Assembly (NCBI GenBank): GCA_001804345.1
Contig: MHFU01000056.1
Location: forward strand, 11,034-45,458
DNA from: Omnitrophica bacterium RIFOXYB12_FULL_50_7
GTDB lineage: Bacteria; Omnitrophota; Omnitrophia; Omnitrophales; Aquincolibacteriaceae
DNA length: 34,425 nucleotides
Direction of reading: 5' to 3'
A program made the translations under genes and the position numbers. The first letter of the stretch is position 1. Each line of letters opens with the position of its first letter. A model generated the notes under the pieces. It made no database searches. It saw nothing but the letters and a program-made list of their open reading frames with translations, and had not been told where the DNA came from. Positions 22,801-31,800 of this stretch are shown in pieces.

Positions 22801-25800
22801 TGGTTTGAACGCATCAGAACCATTTTAAAGTGGACCCTTTTGGAACCCTTCGCAGCGCCATTGCTTAAAGCTATTCAAGCGATTCAGGAAGCCTGGAATC
22901 AATGCTTAAGCAATTATTATCATCGGAATGCACATTCTGGTGATCCGCGCCAAAGGCAAAGAGCTCGATGGTCTCTGAAATTGCCCCTCCATTTCAACTG
23001 GATAAGACATTTTGATCTCAGTCGAAATTTTCATTTATATGGGTGGAATGTCCAAATCAGTCAAAAACAAGGGCCCAAGAGTGTGCGCTATCGTAAGCTG
23101 CCACGCGCAGGATACAAAGATCTAAAAGCGCTCAATCTTCATTTCGGAAAAAATCCTCGAAAAACTATGGAAAAAAGCACCTTGTGGGCAGGGGGCGCAG
23201 CCATTTTATTTTCTGCGGCTATGTATTTTGCAAATGCTGTTTCTGATAATGTAAGCTTTCTTTTCTGCGTGCCATTTTTATCTTCAATCGAATTTTTATT
23301 TTTAGCTCTAACATATATTTTCACGCTTCATTTTCTCCCTCAAGTTATTTATTGTTTTGATACGGAACGACGATATGACGCGTTCTCGCCCGGAACGCAC
23401 AGCCGAATTTATCATCCTGAAAACTACAACAATCTTGAATGGCTCCAACACAAATTTGGCGTGGCCCCGCAGGACCTTCGTGAGGCCTACCATGCCATGA
23501 TAGAAGATGTTTATGAGCGGTTAGTCAATCGCTCGATCACGACCGAGGTATTAACACTAGGTTTCTATGAAGATACGAAGGATTATTTGGAACAAGAAAA
23601 AAAACCTCCCTTCGCTCAAGCGGATATTGATATAGCAAGAAAGCGTTTGTCTATCTATATCAAGGAGAAAGATCCCATAAGACGCAAGCTAAGTTTTGAC
23701 CCGGATCATTTGGAGGCAATGAAAGTCATTGGCCGTAAAGAAGATGGCTCGCAAACACTAGATATTATTCCCTTTATCGCAGGGCAAACAGGAGTTCCCC
23801 TTACTCAGACGTTTAAAGAGTTGCTTCATTCAGCCGAGGCGGGGGGCATGGCTCTTCGCAGACAAGGGAAAGAAAAAATCGTTCTTCTTAAAGAGGCTGA
23901 TGATATTTCGATCTTGACCATTGATAAAAAAGGCAAAGTCTTCGTCTCGGGCGTCAGCCGTGGCGGGACTATTTTGGACTATGCTGACGACAAAGTATTT
24001 TTGGAAGAAGGTGCGAAGCCTGTATTTTGTTATCACTCACATCCATGGGCCTCTCCCTTGACTGAAGAGAGAAGTCTTCCGCAAATACTTGCTCCCAGCG
24101 ATGCTGATGAACGGGGGATCGCAAAGATATCAAAAAAATTCCATAGAGCAATCCCTGAGATTATATGGGCTTATGATAGAGAAAAACACAGGCTGGTCGG
24201 ATGGTTTTATGAGCTAACGGGCGATGATTATGAAAAATTAAACAATCCAACAGAACTTACCGTCACTTTAGCAAAACAGCAGCAATTAGATTTCCAACAA
24301 ACACAACAACCGGATAGCGTCCTCACGGGAGGGGTCAGGACGGAAGCCCGCTCGGAAACGAGGGGAGGGAGTCTAAGGGGTTTTGCCGGTGGGGATATTG
24401 AGAAGGACGCTCGTAAGTTGGCGGCGGGGGATACGGCGGCTGGCGTCAAGGATCTCGATGCCGAACACCCGGCCGTTCTTGGCGATATCCATCATAATGC
24501 CGTCGGACACCTTGCGGGCGTGTTTGATCTTGCCCGTCTGGAACTGGATGTACAACGCATCCGCTTCCCGATCGAACGATATTTTCATAAGGAATTTTTA
24601 ACGGGCGGAGAGGAAATCTTCCCAGGACGTCTCGATGTCCTTGAGAATAGAATTCAAAAGCCCTTTTCCGAGATCTTCGCCTTTGTGAAAAGGAACTACC
24701 GTCGCGCGGCCGTCGGGATGGCGAAAATAAATATGACTGCCTTTCTGGCGGAGGCGTTCAAAACCGAGGCGGGTAAGAATGCGGATGACTTCGGAAGAGC
24801 GGAGAGGAATGAGGCGGGCCATCAGTTGACTTCGATCTCCTGGAGTCCGACAAAATCCATGGGCTTGAAGGAAGACCCCTCGACTTCAAGACATAACTGG
24901 ATGGCCTCTTTCATGCGGGGGATAAGAGTGGTAAGGGATTTTGCCTGCGTGTGGCATCCCCGCAGACTGGGGCACGATCCCACAAAGACACCGTCTTCGT
25001 CTTTTTCAATGATGACCATGAAATTTTTCTTGCGCATTTTTTCACCTCTTTCTGTCCCGGATGATATCCCGTCTCTTTTAGGAAGTCAAGGTTTCGCCAT
25101 GGCAGGAGGCGTTGGTACACCGATGGTTTCTCTATTATTAGCTCGTTCGGAAGCGCGTACCGATCAACCTGTCCCCTTGATGCCTGGTACCATTTCTAAG
25201 ACCCGGCTTTCCACCCTGGACACACCGGGTGTGGACAAGGGGGAGAAGCGTTCCGAGATGCGTGTGCCGAATGTTATGGGTAAGGAGCCGAGAGAGATTG
25301 TGATCCGATGGAGCTCTGAAACGGAAAGTACAGATGAAAAAAAACAACATGTCATTGCAGAAGTATGGGATCCGGCTCTGAAAGAACAATTCGGCGTTGG
25401 AGTGTTTTATGTTGAGGACCAAAAGATCAGGATATCGGCTTATTTTCCCATCGGTAAGATAGATGATCCTTCCGGAAAATGGTTCAGAAACAGAGGGAAA
25501 GGAATCTCTTCCACTTTTTTATTTTGGTTGAGCCATTTTGCCATGGCCAATGGCATACGGGAAATCTACATCCAAAGCGACAAGGCGATTAACATTCCGC
25601 TTTTTCGGAAATATTTTGCCGGTCAGTTTTGCCGTCACCCTCATGGAATGACGGAAGCAGAGGTTTGGCAGGATATGGAAAAGGTCGAAGACCCTGCAAC
25701 CGGCGAGGGGCTTTATTCGGAAGCAGTGTTAGGTGAAATAGGAATCGCCGATCTTGCGACCATGGAGATTACGGCTTATGTACGGCTTTCACGGCTTCCG

Positions 25801-28800
25801 GAGCCGGGCGGGCAGTATCGAGTGGATGGGGTGGAGGACAATGTAGAAAGGCTCAAGCAGTACGCTCGTGAAGACGGATTGAAAGAAAGCTCGGTAGTGG
25901 TGACCTTCCCGAAAGCTTTAAGGCCTGGAGCTTGGCTGGAAATCACCGAGAGAGGCATTGTGAAAATTGAAGGAAAAACCATAGGAATTATCAAAGTCGC
26001 AGCAGGGCCGCACTTTGCCGTGAAAGGGGTGCCACGTTTTCCGGAAGAATTGCGATCACTTTCCGAGAGCTTTTACCAAAAAGAAAACCTTCTATTACCA
26101 ATCTCCCAACCAGAAGACTCTAAAGTTCGCTCCGAGGCAAGGGCGGAACTGCGTTCGAAGGATTTCGAAGAATTTATCACCGGCATCGAAAAATTTGTTA
26201 AACATAAAATTTCAAGGCCGGCCCAGCGGGTATTTTGGAAAACGATTGGCTGGATGCATCGCTACCGTTATTACATCACTCCTGCAGTCGTGGCGATAAC
26301 CGCTCTCGCTTATTACATTTTTCTAAAAGTACAAAATTTTCACGAAAAGAACATCCAAAAACCTCTTCGCATTCAAGAGCAAAAGGATGTCCCGGATTCT
26401 TTTCCATCGAGTGGTGCAACGACTACCGAAAAAAAGTCCAGCCGTTCGGAAGCAAGAAACAATATCGCGCAACCACTTTCAACCTACGCGGTTGAAAGCG
26501 GTTCCCATCCTCGCTCGGAAGAGAGGCGGGACAATATTGAAATAGAAAAACTTTTTCCCGATGATGTTGAGGAGCTTCTAAAGTTTAGAGACAAATATTT
26601 TGTTCCCAGGATTGCCTTGGGACTTGAGAAAGCCAAATGGAAGGAAGTTTTTTACAATATCGCCTATGGAGTTCACACGGATCCGACCATGATTTATCTT
26701 GCCAATGATAAAGAAAAAATTGTGGGCTACGTCACGGCGACGGATTTTTCTTCCTGGGAGAAAAGAAAGGGTGAAGGATGGGTGGGCGAGTTTGCCGTGC
26801 ATCCCGAGTATGAAGATCAAGGACTCGGAACAAACCTTTTTGAAAAGGCGCTGGATTGGCTTAAGGAAAGGGAAGGAGTTCGCGTGATTAAACTGACGGA
26901 TGCCTCCGTCCCAGTAGAGATTGACGGCCAAATGGAGAGCCGGGTTGCCAAAATAGCTCAAAAGTTTGGGTTTGAACTTCCCCCAGGGGAGATAAACGAA
27001 TGGCAATTAGATTTGGGGAAGAGTTCTCAGGTGGACGAATCCGACGAAGACCGGATTTTTTTTGGTGATTGGGGCGATGAAGACGATGATAACGATGAGC
27101 GTTCCGAATTGCGCCGGCCTGTCGGTCAGACAGGGGCCCCCTCAAAATCAGGCGAGACAGCGGTCACAGAGTTGTTTAATGGAATACCTGACAACGAGCG
27201 CAAGCTGATCGGGCCTCAGATGAGGGACGTTATTTTTGGGGACTATAGCGACTTTCAGAGGCAGCTTTTCCGTTCGCAATCCCTTCTGCATATTTATCAA
27301 GAAAACCTTGTTGATTTTTTCCGCCTCCACAAAAAAGACTTTCCCGTTTTGCATCGATATCTCCAGACAATTATCAATAACACCACATACGAAAACTGCT
27401 TACCAACCAACGGCCTCGAGCTTTTGTTTTACCGTGTGGTGCGTGCCCGCTACAGCAAAATAGAGAAGCTTACGGACGCGAGTTTAAAGGCCTTTGACGA
27501 GATTTTGCCAGAATTTGTAAAAACAGTTTCGCTGATATTAGCGAACGCCTATGCAGGTAAAATTAAAACCTCGCCCGCGTTCCGGGAAGCCCTCTTTTTG
27601 AGGGAAGAGATTTTGTACCAAACAAATCCCGAAAAAATCCGGGACATCGGCCGCAGAGTGAAAGAAATTTCAACGAGTCCCTCATGGGATGACGATGGTG
27701 AAGCAAAAAAGCGGGCGGAATTGCGGGAAGAAGATAGAGCAACGGGCACTTCACTCGCCACAACGCGTTGGACGAATCCGCCAACCCTCGAACAGATCCA
27801 GACATTGCGGCAGTTGCAGGAACAGGCGGACATGACTCAGCGGGCATTTGCGAATGCAATCAGAACGCATGAGGCGACTCTCTCTAGGATAAAAGCCGGA
27901 AAAGAATCTGCTCGTTGGGCGGCAGTGCTTATCCAGAGGGCGAAAGAGATTCTCAGGGATAAATTGCAACAGGCGCAGATGCCGGCAACACCGGAACAAA
28001 TCAGGGAATTTCGATCCATTCGGGAGCGTCTGAAGCTTTCTCCGGAGCGGTTCCGGGAGCTTCTTGGGCTTTTGGAGCCCGGAGAGCTATCTTTCAAGAG
28101 AATGGAGGAGCTATTACTAAAAGCAAGGCGGTTGGTTCCGTCTTCTGAAAAAGTTCAAGAATTAATCCGTATCCGGGAAGAAAAAGGATTGAGTCGGCAG
28201 GAGCTGGCTGCCCTGCTAAAAATCCCGGCAGAAACGCTTCTTGCCGCGGAACGAGGAGAAATGATCGCTTCCCAGGTTAAAACTTTGCTCTTGAAACTTA
28301 AACGGAAAAAAGCGTTGCCCAAAGATCCCGATCCGGAAGCGCTGGAAGCCGGAAGACGGTTAAAAACAATACGGGAACAGCATTTCCCGGGTTTGACCCA
28401 GGCGCGATTTGGAAACATGATCAATCCGGACATGAAAAATCCACAGTCCAGCATTTCTATGGCGGAGCGAGGGTTCACCAGCAAGGAAAGGTTCGAGCGG
28501 TTTATTCGATTAGCCCAAGCCCATATAACCGCTCAACCGTCGACTGAAACCGGTCGCGAAATTCGCTCACCCGACAAAGACCCGGTCCTAGGACCGGGTC
28601 TTAGGAAGGGTGAAGGCCGTTCGGAAATTCGTTTTTCAAATTTCCGCACTGAGAGTGGCAAAGCCACCGTGCGTGCGGAGGTGCGTCGCCCCAAGAAGGG
28701 GGGCGGAAAACGGAGGGCAAAAGCTGTGACGCAAAGGAAATCCCAAAAGGCACTTTCTTTATATTCTTTCTTCGGACTTCTGGCAGCCGGAGGTCTTTTT

Positions 28801-31800
28801 CTGGTTGCAGAAAGATTTTTAAACACACCCCTTGAATCTGGCGAGAAAAAACCCGCACCGATCGGTTTAGTTTCCAAAACCGAACGAGCACCGCCTCAAA
28901 GCACGGAGTCTTCATCTGCTGAAAAAGTTGATCCCGTACCTTTTTTCACTCCGGAATCCTTACGAGAAATTTCTCTTGAAAAACTTATCCCGTTGTCCGC
29001 TTTACAGAACTCCTACTTTTGGTTCGATCTTCATTCCGGGGAAAAAGCCGGTGAGCGATTAGCTTCTTTTATCGAACGGATAGCGAAAGAAAAACAAGGA
29101 GCCGATATTTTCCGTATCCGGGTCGTTCGGGAAAATGGCTTTTCTCTTTTAGAAGTTAGAAAAAGAGTCCAAGTGTTGTTTGAAAGAGGAGAGATTTCCG
29201 AGGGTGATTTTAAATGGATAATGAATCTACGCGCTGAAGATTTTAACGATGGAGGAAAGAGAAAAAAAATCGAACGAATCGTTGCCCAGTGTGTGGAACA
29301 AGCCAACGGGGAATGGCCTAGCGAATACCCCTTGGAAAACAAAACTATCTCAGGTGCTACTTTAGAATTTGACCGGGAGCTCCTTGAAAGATTAATAACG
29401 AATGAAGCGTTGGGAAAGAAAATAGTTTTTGTTAATGAAACGGTTCATCTTGAGCCGACGCTTCTCCAGATGGAATATGAACTGCTCAGAGAACAGGCCG
29501 TCAAGGCGCTACTATTCGAAGTGGACGAGAGCCAGGTCTTTGTGGCCTATTTTTCGTTGATCAAGCGATCCATGCAGGCCAAGTACGAGTCACAGGAAAT
29601 TCGGGAAATGAACTATATCCGGGAAAAAATCCTGCCGTTGTTAAAAGATCCCCGACAGGACCAGGATGTTCATGTTTTTCCAAGAGGGACGCAACATTTC
29701 TTTTTACTCGAACATCTTTTCCCTCAGTTGATCGGGGCGCTTTCTTTGCAGCAGCTCTATTTGGTGGAACATGCTTGGGAATATTCCATGGCGGATGTGG
29801 AAAGGATCGGGTTAACGCGGTGGAGAGAAAAACGGTTGGCCGAGGACTTCAGCGAATCCGAGAAAGAAACGCTTCTCAAAGATGCTCTTCATCAACTACT
29901 TCTGATGGTCATGAAGCCGCTTTTTGCCAGCCCGAAGCAGTATGATCCCGAATTGTTTTCGAAAGCGAGCAACTCAGTGCTGAGAAATTTATCAGCCGAG
30001 CAGGTAAAGGAAATTCTAGAAGAGATCCGGTTGCTGAGCCAGCAGATGAAACCTTTACCGGAACCAGAGCAATTCTTTGGTATTTTGGGGTGTGTGACAT
30101 GGGCAAGAATTCAAGATTTGTTGCCGGGTGAATATCGCGATCAATTTATAAAAGTCATCATTGACCGCGAACCGGAACGGCTGAGGATCATTAAGGACCA
30201 TAAAACGGAAGTGAAACCTATTCTTTATTCCGTCCCGCTTGTCCCGCGCTCGGAATTGCGCCTGCCCGCCCAGGAGTCAGTGGCGGGGGCTGCCATTTCG
30301 CCGAAAGCAGAAGGCGATTCGCGCCTCTCAAAAGAAATTCTTAAATATCTTTTAAATTTAGAAAATGCGGCTAAGCGTCCCAATAGCGCTATTCGTCAAA
30401 CCGCTTTTACTATGCGCAGTACGATTCTTGCCGCCTTGGCCGATCAAGGGCGCCGGCTTCCATTGAAGAACAGAGTTTTTGAAACAACCGACGATTTTAG
30501 TATCCGTAACCGCCTGGCGGATTTTGCCGCGTCCATTGATCTTGCGATCACTCTCATCGAACAAGGCCAAACCCCCGACCTTGTTTTTGTTAAAAAGAAA
30601 CTTACTGACCGTGATCCGCGTATTCGCCAAGCCGCTTTTAAGGCCTCGGTTTCTCTTGCGGCGGCCTTGTTCAAAAAAAGTAAAAAACCCAATCTTTCTT
30701 TTTTGAAAAATGCATTACTTGATACGGATCCTTATGTTCGCGCCGATGGCCTTATCGCCTTTAGCATGATTACCGCCACTCTCATTGACCAGAAAAGAAT
30801 CAAACTCCCCGATCCTTACCTGGATGCTGTCGAAGCCGCTAAAGCTGTTGCGCGCACGGTTACAAATTCCTTCACGGATTATGGGCAACCCTCCGAGCCC
30901 TCTCTCTTTGATTTAGCACTTTTCGATAAAGCGACACCCATTTCTCAAGCGATTATTATTGCCCTTGGGAACATCGCGGCCGCTTTGATCAGACATGGCA
31001 GGATTTCCAGCCTTGTTTTTTTTATAGGGAGACTTACCGACCATGATCCGCGTATTCGCCAGGCCGCTGTTACGGCTTTTGGTACTATTACCTGCGCCCG
31101 TATTGACCAGGGTAAACCTCCTCAATTTTCTTTCTTTAATACAGTTCTCAAAGATCCTGATTCGGAAGTTCGCCAAGCCGCTGTCACGGCTTTAGGCGAT
31201 GTTGACACGGCTCTCGGCAAACGAGGCCCAATCCCCAATCTATCTTCTTTTGATACAGCTTTTAATGATTCCAACTCAAGGGTTCGAACGGCGGCCGTTA
31301 CTGCTTTCGGCGCTGTTGCGGCAGCTTCGATCAAGCATCAATACCGGATCCCTGAATTGTCTCTTTTTCATAAGGCCTTTGCTGACACTAATCCTGATGT
31401 TCGCAAAGCCGCTTTCACAGCTTTCAGCACTGTCGCCATTCGCTGCATTAACCAGGGGCAGACTCTTCCTGACCTTTCTCCCTTTAATAATGTTGAAAAC
31501 GATCCAGATGAAAGCGTTTACACGACAGCTCTTATCGCTTTTGATGCCATTGCCGCCGCTTCTATTAGGCGAGGCCAAAATCCTGATCTATCTCCTCTTA
31601 ATAAAGCCCTTTCTGATTTCAGCGGAGATGTTCGGGCTACCGCCCTTATCGCCTTCGGCGCTGTCAGTGCCAGCCGTATCGATCAAGGTCAAACTCCCGA
31701 CTTGTCTCTTTTTCAAAGGAAGCCCAAAGATACCGACCCGCGTATTCAGCAAGCCCTGCTCATTGCCTTGGGTGCTGTAACAGCGGCGGAGATCCGGCAA

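Noticed and set aside
31199..31780. 193-codon alternative frame across the HEAT-like repeats
   Set aside because: Its Leu/Pro-rich repeats arise from reading the periodic HEAT DNA in another frame.
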